Assembly: GCF_001945445.1 (NCBI RefSeq)
Contig: NZ_MSXW01000016.1
Span: forward strand, 186,001 to 250,000
Length of the DNA stretch: 64,000 nucleotides
Direction of reading: 5' to 3'
From: Pseudomonas sp. PA27(2017)
Lineage (GTDB): Bacteria; Pseudomonadota; Gammaproteobacteria; Pseudomonadales; Pseudomonadaceae
Below are positions 8,968-18,096 of this stretch, one piece after another. The notes under the pieces were generated by a model that saw only the letters and a program-made list of their open reading frames with translations, was not told the origin of the DNA and did no database searches. Numbering within the stretch: the first letter of the stretch is position 1; every line of letters starts with the position of its first letter. The position numbers were made by a program, and so were the translations under genes.

Positions 8968-9108
8968 TCCGCCGCCGCACGATTCGCAGCATTGGCGGGC
9001 GCAGGAAAATAATCGTGGGTGCGGTTCAGAAACGTGCGGGTGTTTCGTCTTCCTCTCTGCAAATGCGACTTCTTCGCATGACCTTATGCAGAACACAGGA
9101 AATTCAGC

Positions 9109-11511
9109 ATGCGCCTGACGCGTACTCCTCTCTGGCAAGCCATCGCCACCGCCCACCTGCTGCTCGCCGCCACCGGTGCCTCGGCCCTGGAGTTCGACCT
9201 TCCGGCCCAGCCGCTCGACGCAGCGCTGACCGACTTCGCCGAGCAGGCCAACGTGCGCTTGCTCTACGATGCCAGTCTGACCCCCGGCGAGCGTCAGGCG
9301 CCGGCCCTCAAGGGCGACTACTCGGTGGACGAGGGCCTGCAGCGGCTGTTGCAGGGCAGCGGCCTGAGCTATCTGATCGGCGCCGACGGCACGGTCAGCC
9401 TGGTGCCGCTGAGCAGTGACGCCGGCTCGCTGCAGCTCGACGCCACCACCGTCAGCGGCCAGGCCGATGGGCGCCTGGATCTGCCGGTCGAGTACGCCGG
9501 TGGCCAGGTCGCCCGCGGCGCGCGGATTGGCATGCTGGGCAATCAGGATATGCAGGATGTGCCGTTCAGCTTCAGTAGCTATACCTCCGACTTGATCAAG
9601 AATCGCCAGGCGCAGAGCCTGGGTGACGTCCTCAACAGCGATTCGGCTGTGCGACAGTCCTACGGCTTCGGCAACTTTTCGCAAGTGTTCGTGATTCGCG
9701 GTTTCCAGCTGTATAGCGACGATATCGCCTTCAACGGCCTGTACGGCATCCTGCCGCGGCAGATCATTTCGGCCGAGTCCGTCGAGCGGGTCGAAGTGTT
9801 CAAGGGCGCCAATGCCTTTCTCAATGGCTTTGCGCCCGGAGGGAGCGGCATCGGTGGGGCGATCAATGTCGTGTCCAAACATGCTGAGGACACACCGACC
9901 CGAAGTATGACCGTGGACTACGGTAGCGACAGCCGGGTCGGTACGCACATCGACCTTGGCCAGCGTTTCGGCGAGGACAATCGTTTCGGTGTGCGCGTCA
10001 ACTTGGCCAAGCGTGAAGGCGAGAGTGCCATCGACGACGAAAGCAAGCACTTCACCCTGGCGGCAGTCGGTCTCGACTATCGGGGTGACAGGTTGCGGGT
10101 TTCGACCGATTTCGGCTACCAGAAGCAGCGGGTCAACGAAGGGCGTTCTCCGGTGTACCTGGATCTCTCTGGTACGACCTTACTGAACGGCAAAGTACCG
10201 AAAGCGCCGGACTCGAAGGGTAACTATGCACAACCCTGGAGCTGGTCGCAGTTGGAAGACACCTATGCGATGGCCAGTGCCGAGTATGACCTGAGCGAGA
10301 ACTGGACCGCCTACCTGGCTGCGGGCGGCAAGTACACCCGCGAGAACGGCATTTATGGTTCTACCTATGTTTACGCCATGGACGGTGCCGCCCGCGTAGG
10401 GCGACTGTATTCGCCGCTCGACCAGGAGACTCGCAGTGCGCTGGCTGGCGTGCGGGGCAGTTTGAGCACCGGCCCGGTGAGCCATCAGCTCAACCTGGCG
10501 GTTAACGGCCTGTGGACGGAAAAGAAAAACGCTTTCGAGTCCACGGCAGCAGGAAGCCGCCGATTCGGCAATCTCTATGATCCGGTAGTCGTTGCCGAGC
10601 CGGTGGCCACTACCCGGGCGGGCGATATCCATGATCCGGATACTACGGCCAAGGTGCAGAACCGTAGCCTGGCTGTGTCCGATACGTTGGGGTTTCTCGA
10701 TGACCGTGTGTTGTTGACGCTGGGCGCTCGCCGACAGTCCATTGGCTCGGATGCCTGGAGTGCCGCAAACCGCTCCCGTACCGCGAACTATCAGGAGAGC
10801 ATCACCACGCCGGCCTATGGGCTGGTGGTCAAACCCACCGAGTACCTGTCGTTCTACGCCAACCGGATCGAGTCGCTGCAGCAGGGACAGACGGCTCCGT
10901 CTACTGCCAATAATCGCAATGAGGTGTTCGCACCCTATCGAGCCAAGCAGACCGAGGCTGGCATTAAGTTGGACTGGAGCCTCTACGGTGGAAGCCTCGG
11001 TGTCTATCGCATCGAGTTGCCGCAGGGCGTATTGGGTGGCGATGGCAACTACCGGGTGGACGCACAACAGCGTAACCAGGGCGTTGAATTGAGCGTGTTT
11101 GGTGAGCCGATGCCAGGCCTGCGTTTACTGGCCGGAGGTACCTGGATCGATTCTGAGTTGAGCGGTGGCGTCAGTGGCACAGAGGGTAACCGCGCTGTCG
11201 GCGTGCCCGAGTTTCAGTTCAACCTGAGCGCGGATTGGGACGTTCCGGGAGTTCCCGGTCTCGCGCTCAACGGCTTGCTGCTGCGCACCGGCGGGCAGTT
11301 CTACGATTCTGCCAATAACTACAGCATCCCGGCCTGGACGCGTGTCGATCTTGGCGCCCGCTACGCCTTCAAGGTCGAGCAGCGTGGCGTGACGCTGCGT
11401 GCTGGCGTGGAAAACGTGGCAGGCAAGGATTACTGGGCCTCCACCAACGGCGGCTACCTGACCCAGGGCGAGCCACGTACGCTCAAGGTATCGGCCACTC
11501 TGGATTTCTAA
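9109..11511 (+). CDS. TonB-dependent receptor with N-terminal STN signalling domain
   Basis: An 800-residue outer-membrane receptor, likely for a ferric siderophore. The signal peptide ends near ATGASA (residue 26). The STN domain follows over about residues 27-105 (FDLPAQPLDAALTDFAEQANVRLLYD), then a TonB-box region around LDATTVSGQ. The plug includes VFVIRGFQLYSDDIAFNG and RVEVFKGANAFLNGFAPGG, and a 22-strand barrel ends in the aromatic TLKVSATLDF. AGGAA precedes the ATG. It lies 141 bases after the FecR gene, leaving room for a promoter driven by the FecI partner. The siderophore is unknown: several close receptor types share these motifs. Confidence 0.94.
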   Translation: MRLTRTPLWQAIATAHLLLAATGASALEFDLPAQPLDAALTDFAEQANVRLLYDASLTPGERQAPALKGDYSVDEGLQRLLQGSGLSYLIGADGTVSLVPLSSDAGSLQLDATTVSGQADGRLDLPVEYAGGQVARGARIGMLGNQDMQDVPFSFSSYTSDLIKNRQAQSLGDVLNSDSAVRQSYGFGNFSQVFVIRGFQLYSDDIAFNGLYGILPRQIISAESVERVEVFKGANAFLNGFAPGGSGIGGAINVVSKHAEDTPTRSMTVDYGSDSRVGTHIDLGQRFGEDNRFGVRVNLAKREGESAIDDESKHFTLAAVGLDYRGDRLRVSTDFGYQKQRVNEGRSPVYLDLSGTTLLNGKVPKAPDSKGNYAQPWSWSQLEDTYAMASAEYDLSENWTAYLAAGGKYTRENGIYGSTYVYAMDGAARVGRLYSPLDQETRSALAGVRGSLSTGPVSHQLNLAVNGLWTEKKNAFESTAAGSRRFGNLYDPVVVAEPVATTRAGDIHDPDTTAKVQNRSLAVSDTLGFLDDRVLLTLGARRQSIGSDAWSAANRSRTANYQESITTPAYGLVVKPTEYLSFYANRIESLQQGQTAPSTANNRNEVFAPYRAKQTEAGIKLDWSLYGGSLGVYRIELPQGVLGGDGNYRVDAQQRNQGVELSVFGEPMPGLRLLAGGTWIDSELSGGVSGTEGNRAVGVPEFQFNLSADWDVPGVPGLALNGLLLRTGGQFYDSANNYSIPAWTRVDLGARYAFKVEQRGVTLRAGVENVAGKDYWASTNGGYLTQGEPRTLKVSATLDF

Positions 11512-11538
11512 CTCCTGCTCATCGCGACGAATCGTGAC

Positions 11539-11562
11539 GCCCGAGGACTGCTGTCCTCGGGC
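11539..11562. terminator. Hairpin between two convergent TonB receptor genes
   Basis: A 10-bp perfect stem (GCCCGAGGAC with GTCCTCGGGC) and TGCT loop lies between the stops at 11511 and 11572. It has no T-run on either side, so it is a possible bidirectional 3'-end structure rather than a textbook Rho-independent terminator. Confidence 0.5.
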
Positions 11563-11571
11563 TCGTGCCAA

Positions 11572-13953
11572 CTAGAACGTCAACCGCAGCCCCAGCGTCG
11601 CGTTGCGCGGTGTGCCGTAGTAGGCCGTGGACGTGCCGGTGTAGTACTCCTTGTCGAGCAGGTTGTTGACGTTGAACGTCGCGCTGAGCTGTTCGGTGAT
11701 GGGGTAACGGGCCATCAGGTCCACGACGGCATAGCTGTCCTGAGTGAAGCGCACGCCGTTCGGGCCGGAGCCGTCCGTATAGGCCGCGTTCTGCCAGTTC
11801 ACTCCGCCGCCCAGGGTCAGGCCGTTGCCGATGTTTTCCAGCAGGTAGCTGGTAAACAGCTTGGCGGTGTTCTGCGGGATGTTGGTGTTGAGCGCGCGGC
11901 CGTCGGAGTCCTGCACGATATTGCGAGAGAAGCTGGTGCTCAGTTGCCAGTTCGGTAGCAGCTCGCCGGTCAACTCCACCTCGAAACCGCGGGTCTTGGT
12001 GCCGGATTCGGCGCGGTAGGCCTGGTCACCATTGGGGGCCGTCTGCCCGTCTATGGCGACGGCAAGATTGTCCTGCTCGATCTGGTAGATCGCCGTGGAG
12101 AAATTCAGGCGGTCTTCGAAGAACCCGGCCTTGATGCCGGCCTCGTAGCCTTTGCCTTCCAGTGGGTCGATGAACGCCCCGCTCGCCGTACGCCGATTCT
12201 GCGGTTTGAAGATGCTGGTGTAGCTGGTGTAGACCGACCAGGTGTCGTCGAGGTCGTAGACCAGGCCGGCGAAAGGCGTGAACACGCCGGTCTCCTGGCG
12301 GCGCGACACCTCATCGTCCGAGCCATAGTTATCGGTCTTCTGCACGCTCTGCCAGTCGGTGACCCGGCCACCGAGAATCAGCGAGAGCTTGTCGGTAGCA
12401 CGCAGGCGAACGCTGCCGTAGGTGGATTCCTGGCGCTCGTTGTAATCGGTGCGCCCGGTCACTTCGAAGTCCGGCTTGGCTGGTGTCTTGCCGTCCCACC
12501 CGTAATAGCTGGGGATCGAGCCCATGTACCAGAGCCGGTAGTTATCCGCCTTGTAGTGGGTTTGCTGACGTGCGTGGCCGATGATCAGGTCATGGCGCTG
12601 GCCGAAGGCCTCGAAGGCGCCGCTCAGATTGAGGTCGAGGCTGTCCTGTACCGGTTTGGCCGCCCAGCGTCCGCCGTAGGTCTGACCGCCCGTTCCCGTC
12701 TGGCGGTCGGGGAAGGCCCAGGCCGAGGCATGGCCGATCACCTCGTCGTAGTCGTAACGCCCGCGGTTGAAGGTGGCCATGGCTTTCCAGTTCTCGTTCA
12801 ACTGGTGTTCCAGGGAGGCGAAACCGTTGGTGTAGTGCCGCTCGGAGTAGCCCCAGGCGGTGGCGGCCGAATCCGATCGAGACCAGTCGGTACGCGAGCC
12901 ATCGCTGTAAAAGAGCGGCAGGCCGAGGCGCGCGTGATTGTTGGCGTCGTGGTGCTGCACGTCAGCCCCTACGGTGAGCAGCGTATCAGGCGTCAGATCG
13001 GCCTCGACGATGCCGTAGAGCACCTTGTGGCGCTCGTTGAGGCGGTCGATATGCGAGCCGGCGTCGCGGTAGGCGGCGACCATACGCGCTCGTACGGTAC
13101 CGCTTTCGTTGAGCGGGCCGCCGCTGTCCAGTTCGATCGAATTGTTGTCCCAGGAGCCGGCCTTCAGGCCGATGCTGCTTTTCCATTCGCTGGTGGGGCG
13201 TTTGCGCACCAAGTTGATGGTCGCGCCGGGCGTGCCGACGCCATTGGTCAAGCCGGTGGCACCGCGGATCACTTCGATACGGTCGTAGATCGCCAGGTCA
13301 CTGCTCTGGAAGATCGAGGCATAGCTGCTGTTGAGCAGTTGCACGCCATCGATCTGGTAGTTCTCCACCTCGAAGCCGCGGGAGTAGATCGGGCTGCTGT
13401 CCGAGCCGCTGTTGCCGCCCTGATGCAGGCTCAGCCCCGGCGCCTGGCGCACCGCGTCGGTGAGCTGCGTGAGGTTCTGGTCATCGAGGCGCTGGCGACT
13501 GATCACACTTACCGACTGTGGCGTTTCGCGCAGTGTCAGCGGCAGCTTGGTCGCCGTGCTGGTCGAGCCGGTGGTGTAGGAACCGGTGCCGTCGGTGGTG
13601 TCGCCCAGGCCCGTGCCGGTGATGCTGGTGGCGTCCAGTTGCAGCGAGCTGCCGAGGTCGTCACGGGTGATGATCAGGGTGTTGCCAGCGTGCTGGTAAC
13701 TCAGGCCGCTGCCGGCCAGCAGCCGTTGCAGCGCCACCGTTGGCTCCAGCGTGCCATTCACGGCGGGCGCCTGCAGGTGGCCGGTCAGGCTGCTGTCTGC
13801 CGCGATGCTCAGGCCGGCGGCTTCGCCCAGTTGGCGCAGGGACACGCTCAATGGCTGGGCCGGCAGGTTGAGCTCGACCGGCGCGGCCAATGCAGGCGCC
13901 ACCAGCGCGACGCTGACGACGGCCAGCAGGTTGCGCAGGGAAGAGTGGGGCAT
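11572..13953 (-). CDS. TonB-dependent siderophore receptor with STN domain (FpvA/FhuE-like)
   Basis: A 793-residue outer-membrane receptor of the hydroxamate/pyoverdine-type siderophore group. The signal peptide ends about residue 24. STN follows (LNLPAQPLSVSLRQLGEAAGLSI), then a TonB-box area, and the plug pattern LPLTLRETPQSVSVISRQRL. Next come RGFEVENYQIDGVQL and RIEVIRGATGLTNGVGTPGATIN, which are diagnostic of FpvA/FhuE/FoxA-type receptors. The barrel ends ATLGLRLTF. It is the last gene of sigma-FecR-receptor set two, 87 bases after the FecR gene. STN indicates that it signals to that FecR. Which siderophore it carries, and whether it is native or foreign, is not readable. Confidence 0.94.
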   Translation of the reverse strand: MPHSSLRNLLAVVSVALVAPALAAPVELNLPAQPLSVSLRQLGEAAGLSIAADSSLTGHLQAPAVNGTLEPTVALQRLLAGSGLSYQHAGNTLIITRDDLGSSLQLDATSITGTGLGDTTDGTGSYTTGSTSTATKLPLTLRETPQSVSVISRQRLDDQNLTQLTDAVRQAPGLSLHQGGNSGSDSSPIYSRGFEVENYQIDGVQLLNSSYASIFQSSDLAIYDRIEVIRGATGLTNGVGTPGATINLVRKRPTSEWKSSIGLKAGSWDNNSIELDSGGPLNESGTVRARMVAAYRDAGSHIDRLNERHKVLYGIVEADLTPDTLLTVGADVQHHDANNHARLGLPLFYSDGSRTDWSRSDSAATAWGYSERHYTNGFASLEHQLNENWKAMATFNRGRYDYDEVIGHASAWAFPDRQTGTGGQTYGGRWAAKPVQDSLDLNLSGAFEAFGQRHDLIIGHARQQTHYKADNYRLWYMGSIPSYYGWDGKTPAKPDFEVTGRTDYNERQESTYGSVRLRATDKLSLILGGRVTDWQSVQKTDNYGSDDEVSRRQETGVFTPFAGLVYDLDDTWSVYTSYTSIFKPQNRRTASGAFIDPLEGKGYEAGIKAGFFEDRLNFSTAIYQIEQDNLAVAIDGQTAPNGDQAYRAESGTKTRGFEVELTGELLPNWQLSTSFSRNIVQDSDGRALNTNIPQNTAKLFTSYLLENIGNGLTLGGGVNWQNAAYTDGSGPNGVRFTQDSYAVVDLMARYPITEQLSATFNVNNLLDKEYYTGTSTAYYGTPRNATLGLRLTF

Positions 13954-14040
13954 CAGGACATCCTTTTCAGAGTCGGGAGTGGGATGCCTGACTGACGGCG
14001 CTCGGTGGATTTCCCCTGATGCGTGGCCGACGAACGGTCG

Positions 14041-14970
14041 TCAGCGCGGGCGCAGTTCGGTGTGCTGCGCGCCCTCGCTGACCCGCACCGGGGCAATGTT
14101 CGGCAGGGCGCGGATGAAGTCCTCGACATCGCTCAGTTGCAGCACGGCGCTGATGCGCGGCTGTGGATAAGTCGCCTGGGTCGCTACCGGGCGTTCGCGG
14201 TAGCGCGACAGGCTGGCGGCGATTTCACCGAGGTCGGCGTTCTCGAACACCAGGTTGCCGCGGGTGAAGGCCAAGGCATTGCTGGCGGCCAGGTCGACCC
14301 TATGCAGATGGCCTGCGCCATCGACCTCGATCACCTGGCCGGCGCCGACCTGCCAGACTTCATCGGGCTGGCGGCTGCTGGCCACTTCGACCAGGCCGTG
14401 GTCGACGCTGACCCGCAGGCGGTCCGGCAGGCGGTTGACCACGAAGCGGGTGCCGCGCACGGTGATCTGCGCCAGGCCGCTGTCGATCACGAACGGCCGG
14501 TACGGGTTGCGCGTTACGTCGAACAGTGCCTCACCCTGGCGCAGATCGACCTGGCGCTGGCGCCAGCTGTAGCGCACGTCGATTTCGGTGGCGGCATTGA
14601 GCTGCAGCTCGCTGCCATCACGCAGGGTGATCTGCTGGCGCTCGCCGATCGGTGTCCGCAGTGCCATTTCCTGGGGGCTCAGCCGGTAACCGAGCCAGCC
14701 GGCAGCGGCGGCCAGCATCAGCAGCAGCGCACAGGCGCCGCGGCGCAGGTAGCCTGGCCGTTCGCGTTGCTGGTGCTCCATGGCCTGGGCGAGGGCTTCG
14801 GTTCGGCTGGTGCTGCCGAAGTCATTCCACAGCGCTTCGAAGGCGCTGTACTCCTCGGCATGTTCGGGGTTCGCCGCCAGCCAGCTGCGAAAGGCCGGTT
14901 GCTGCGCCAGGCTGGCGTCACCGCGGATGCGCAGGAACCAGGCGGCCGCCTGGGTGGTGGCGTCACTCAT
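14041..14970 (-). CDS. FecR-type anti-sigma regulator, second set
   Basis: A 309-residue FecR homologue. The cytoplasmic part has WFLRIRGDASLAQQPAFRSWLAANPEHAEEYSAFE, a transmembrane segment at about residues 79-97 (ACALLLMLAAAAGWLGY) and a periplasmic FecR domain (ITLRDGSELQLNAATEIDVRY, then QITVRGTRFVV). The C-terminus carries an STN-like region (FTRGNLVFENADLGEIAASLSRY). The ATG at 14970 overlaps the sigma stop (ATGA), so the longer reading with 100 more residues is rejected. It should transmit the signal from the receptor at 11572 to the sigma factor at 14967. Confidence 0.93.
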   Translation of the reverse strand: MSDATTQAAAWFLRIRGDASLAQQPAFRSWLAANPEHAEEYSAFEALWNDFGSTSRTEALAQAMEHQQRERPGYLRRGACALLLMLAAAAGWLGYRLSPQEMALRTPIGERQQITLRDGSELQLNAATEIDVRYSWRQRQVDLRQGEALFDVTRNPYRPFVIDSGLAQITVRGTRFVVNRLPDRLRVSVDHGLVEVASSRQPDEVWQVGAGQVIEVDGAGHLHRVDLAASNALAFTRGNLVFENADLGEIAASLSRYRERPVATQATYPQPRISAVLQLSDVEDFIRALPNIAPVRVSEGAQHTELRPR

Positions 14971-15521
14971 GGCTGCAGCAGGTCGCGGGCGCGACGCAGA
15001 TCGATCAGCGCGCGCATCATGTGGCGCTCGACCATGTTCAGGCTGATGCCCAGGCGCGTGGCGATGTCGGGCTGCGTGTAGCCTTCGATGCGCGCCATCC
15101 AGAATACCTGGGCGCAGCGCTCCGGCAGGCAGTCGAGGATGCGCTGCAGGGCCTGCAGGCGTTGCTGGATATCGAGCAGGTGCTCGCACGAGGGCGCCAC
15201 CTGGCCTGGTGCCACGTCTTCGGGGTTCTGATCTTCGAGCGATTCCAGGCGCGATTCGCTGCGGTAGCAATCGATCAGCACCGAATGCGCAACTCGGCGC
15301 AGGTAGGCGTTGGGCTGCTCGACGGGCCGGCGGTGCTGGGCCAGGGCGAAGCGCAGCAGGGCGTCGTGCAGCACATCGTAGGCGCGCTGCACGCAGCGGG
15401 TACGTCGACTAAGGCTGATCAGCAGGTCGCTATAGGCCCAGCCCAGGTCGATGCCTTGCCAGTTGACCTGGGCAGGCTCGCGAACAGCGGCAATGTTGGC
15501 CTGGAGCGCGGCAGTCGACAC
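14967..15521 (-). CDS. FecI-type ECF sigma factor, second set
   Basis: A 184-residue iron-starvation sigma factor. Region 2 includes YDVLHDALLRFALAQ and NAYLRRVAHSVLIDCYRS; region 4 has CLPERCAQVFWMARIEGYTQPDIATRLGISLNMVERHMMRAL. I chose GTG at 15521 because AGAGGA sits seven bases upstream; an ATG at 15563 would add 14 residues without a ribosome site. It leads the sigma-FecR-receptor set on the minus strand. A near-perfect Fur-box palindrome at 15580-15598 lies directly upstream, so expression in low iron is the expected control. Confidence 0.92.
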   Translation of the reverse strand: MSTAALQANIAAVREPAQVNWQGIDLGWAYSDLLISLSRRTRCVQRAYDVLHDALLRFALAQHRRPVEQPNAYLRRVAHSVLIDCYRSESRLESLEDQNPEDVAPGQVAPSCEHLLDIQQRLQALQRILDCLPERCAQVFWMARIEGYTQPDIATRLGISLNMVERHMMRALIDLRRARDLLQP

Positions 15522-15579
15522 GGTGAATCCTCTGGCTGGCGGAAGCGGCCAGAGGATAGGCATTTGTCAATGATTCGTA

Positions 15580-15598
15580 AATAACAATTATTGCTATT
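15580..15598 (-). promoter_or_regulatory. Fur-box candidate upstream of the second fecI
   Basis: AATAACAATTATTGCTATT is a 19-bp palindrome with one mismatched pair. Read on the minus strand it matches the E. coli Fur consensus at 12 of 19 positions by my hand count, and it is AT-rich in a GC-rich setting. It lies about 60 bp before the sigma start, a sensible promoter position. Confidence 0.6.
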
Positions 15599-15635
15599 TG
15601 AGCGCGAGCCGTTCGGCGTGCCGTCGAGCAATCGG

Positions 15636-17795
15636 TCAGTTGAAGCTGTAGGAAACCCCGACGAACGCCCCGAAGCCTTCGCCCGGAGTCGAGCGGGCGG
15701 CGTCGGCGCCGTTGTCGTCGTAGCCCGGTGTGACGGTGGCGGCGTAGCGCTTGTCGGTCAGGTTGCGCAGGTCCAGCCAGGTTTGCCAGTCGTCTTTCGG
15801 CGAGGCGTAGCCCAGGGTCGCGCCAAAGATCGCGTAGGCATCGGCGTAATAGGAATTGGCGTAATCCACTGCCACCTTGGAGGCGTACTGGGTGTTGAGC
15901 CCGGCGTAGAAGCCGCTCGGGTGGTCGTAGCGCAGCTCGGCCTGGTAGTAGTGGCGGGGCAGGCCGGGCAGGCGATTGTCGCCAAAGGCGCCGTCGTCGC
16001 GGTAGTGGAAGTCGCTGAAGGTGTAGGCCTGGCGCAAGGCCAGGGCGCCAGTTGCGCCACCATTCCACAGCGGGCTATCGAGGCCCAGCTCGATGCCCTG
16101 GTGGACGGTGGGGCTGGCGTTTGCCTCGGAGAACACGTTGCTCTCCACTGGTACGGTCAGCAGTTCGTGGCGCACTAGGGAGTAGTAATAGGCCGCATCC
16201 CACTGGCCCAGGGCCGAGTCGCCACGGCCGCCGATTTCGACGCTGGTGGCGGTCTGGTTATCCAGCGAGATCGGCGCGCGCTGGCGGGCACTGTACGGCT
16301 GGTTGCTGTTGGGGAAACGCAGCGGCGAACTCCAGAGCATCGACCAGGCGTGGGGCGGTTCGACCGAGCGGCTGACATTGCCGTAGAGCTGCACGTCCGG
16401 GTTGAGCTGGTAGCGCAGGCCGATACGCGGCGCGTAATCCCAAGTGTGCTCGCTGAGCTTGTCATCGGTGGCTGGCCAGGTCACTTCTACTTCACGGCGG
16501 GTATAGATCAGCGCCAGACCGCTGGTCAGCCACAGGTCGGGGGCCAGCTCGGTTTCGTTGCCGATATGCAGCACGTTGTCCGAACCCAGGTGCTCGTAGG
16601 CGCGCATCAGGGTGCCGGCCGGGTAGGCGGTGCCGCCTACGTTGATCGGCAGCGCGGCATTCTCCCTGGACTTGCTGCTCGGCAAGTTGGTGGTGCTACG
16701 AAAACCGACGGTGGTGCTGCTGTCGAGCCCGAACAGGCTGTGGCGACGGGTGTAGTTCAGGGTGCCGCTCACGTCGCTGTAGTCCACGCGCACCCGATAG
16801 GTGTTGCCGTTGGGCGAGCTGTTCTCGATGATATCCATCGGGTAATGGTGATAGGCCAGGCCAGCCACCAGGGTGGAATCGTCATCGATCTGCCAGGTGG
16901 TCTTGTTGGCCAGCCAGGTGCTGCCGGGTTGATCGCGGTGCGCATCGATGCGCAGGTTATTGGTAGCCGCCGCCCGTGGGTCGTGCTCGATCTGCGCTTT
17001 GCTCAGGCGCCCCGGCACCTGGTGCTCGGTCTCGCGATAACGCAGGTAGAAGCGCGTTTCCAGATTTTCGTTGAGGCGATAGCCGATGTTGGCGGCCACG
17101 CCCTGGCCCTTGCCTGATGCGTGATCCTGATAACCGTCGTAACGGCTGTCGGTGACGTTGACGTAGTAATCGAAATCGCCCAGCACCTGGCCGGAGCTGA
17201 CGCTGCGCTTCTGGTAACCGTGGCTGCCGGCTTCATAGCGCAGTTGCAACTTGTCGGCATCACGGCCTGTGCGCGTGATGTAGTCGATGGCGCCACCCAG
17301 GGCCAGGGAGCCCTTGTCGAAACCATTGGCACCGCGCAGCACTTCGGCGCGGCTTAGCCACAGGGGTTCGAGCAGCTCGTAGGGCGTGCCGCCGGAACCG
17401 GTCAGCGGTAGGCCGTCGAGCATGATGTGGTTGCCGGAGGCATGGGAGCCGGGGCCACGGTTGATGCCCGAGCCACGGATGGCGATCTTGATGCCCTCGT
17501 TACCCGGCGACTGCGCATACACGCCCGGCTGGTAGGCCAGCACATCGGCATTGCCGGCCACGCGGCCTCTTTCGACGCGAGCCATATCAACCAGATTGGT
17601 GCCGCCGGGTACTCGCTCGAGTTGCTCCTCCGCCGCCTGCTGCTCGGTCAGCGCCTGCTCGGTGATTTGTACGCCTTCGAGCTGCAGGCTGCCCTTCGCG
17701 GTTTCGGCATGGGCGGCAGGCAGCGCCGCCCAACCTAGCAGGCTGGCAGCCAGCAGGTGACGTGGGCGCAGGGCGTACGGGGGCAGGCAAGGCAT
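15636..17795 (-). CDS. TonB-dependent receptor without STN domain, ligand uncertain
   Basis: A 719-residue outer-membrane receptor. The signal peptide ends around AHA (residue 30); there is no STN domain, so it does not signal through FecR. The plug begins with KGSLQLEGVQITEQAL and contains IAIRGSGINRGPGSHASGNHIMLDGLPL and the conserved RAEVLRGANGFDKGSLALGGAIDYITR. The last residues are GVSYSFN: the usual terminal aromatic is one residue in, followed by asparagine. GGAGAA precedes the ATG at 17795, so the longer ORF start is not used. Although sigma/FecR genes lie downstream, it is divergent from a sulfonate-type ABC operon at 18097. That suggests an organosulfur ester or a metal complex as ligand rather than a siderophore; this is inference. 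Confidence 0.9.
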   Translation of the reverse strand: MPCLPPYALRPRHLLAASLLGWAALPAAHAETAKGSLQLEGVQITEQALTEQQAAEEQLERVPGGTNLVDMARVERGRVAGNADVLAYQPGVYAQSPGNEGIKIAIRGSGINRGPGSHASGNHIMLDGLPLTGSGGTPYELLEPLWLSRAEVLRGANGFDKGSLALGGAIDYITRTGRDADKLQLRYEAGSHGYQKRSVSSGQVLGDFDYYVNVTDSRYDGYQDHASGKGQGVAANIGYRLNENLETRFYLRYRETEHQVPGRLSKAQIEHDPRAAATNNLRIDAHRDQPGSTWLANKTTWQIDDDSTLVAGLAYHHYPMDIIENSSPNGNTYRVRVDYSDVSGTLNYTRRHSLFGLDSSTTVGFRSTTNLPSSKSRENAALPINVGGTAYPAGTLMRAYEHLGSDNVLHIGNETELAPDLWLTSGLALIYTRREVEVTWPATDDKLSEHTWDYAPRIGLRYQLNPDVQLYGNVSRSVEPPHAWSMLWSSPLRFPNSNQPYSARQRAPISLDNQTATSVEIGGRGDSALGQWDAAYYYSLVRHELLTVPVESNVFSEANASPTVHQGIELGLDSPLWNGGATGALALRQAYTFSDFHYRDDGAFGDNRLPGLPRHYYQAELRYDHPSGFYAGLNTQYASKVAVDYANSYYADAYAIFGATLGYASPKDDWQTWLDLRNLTDKRYAATVTPGYDDNGADAARSTPGEGFGAFVGVSYSFN

Positions 17796-18096
17796 TCGGC
17801 AGGTTCTCCGTGGAGCGGCATTTGGAATAGCGCGGGGTAGGACGGTGGCTCGTTGCGATAAGCCACGTCTGGCAGTTGGCAATTCGCTAATGGTGCCGGG
17901 GTTCTCGGGATAGCGGATGGGTTAACTTTCTCGTTTGGCATATTAGGTTATGCCTAAATTGAATTTCCCTGTGGATCGTCAAGCCGATACCGTCTAAGGC
18001 CTTCCCTGTGACGCTGGCTGCAAAAGCCTGCCGAAGCACCTTATCCGCACGCTACCCGACCACGCGGCGCATGCACGACTCTCTTATGGAGGCGCC
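17796..18096. promoter_or_regulatory. Divergent control region between TonB receptor and ABC operon
   Basis: About 300 bases with no gene. The stretch 17930-17990 is AT-rich and contains an imperfect palindrome, TTTGGCATATTA / GGTTATGCCTAAA at 17934-17957, whose core is GGCATA-N6-TATGCC. Such a site could serve both divergent units. I tested it against a sigma-54 promoter; the GG-GC spacing is 13, not 10, so it does not fit. Confidence 0.45.

Noticed and set aside
12556..13995. A 479-residue plus-strand ORF opposite the TonB receptor at 11572-13953
   Set aside because: Shadow of a GC-rich gene: low-complexity Val/Ala/Gly/Arg-rich composition, no domain, no ribosome site; the minus-strand receptor is unmistakable.
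17934..17957. Sigma-54 promoter reading of the TTTGGCAT...TTATGCC sequence
   Set aside because: The GG and GC elements are 13 bases apart instead of 10; kept only as a possible operator palindrome.
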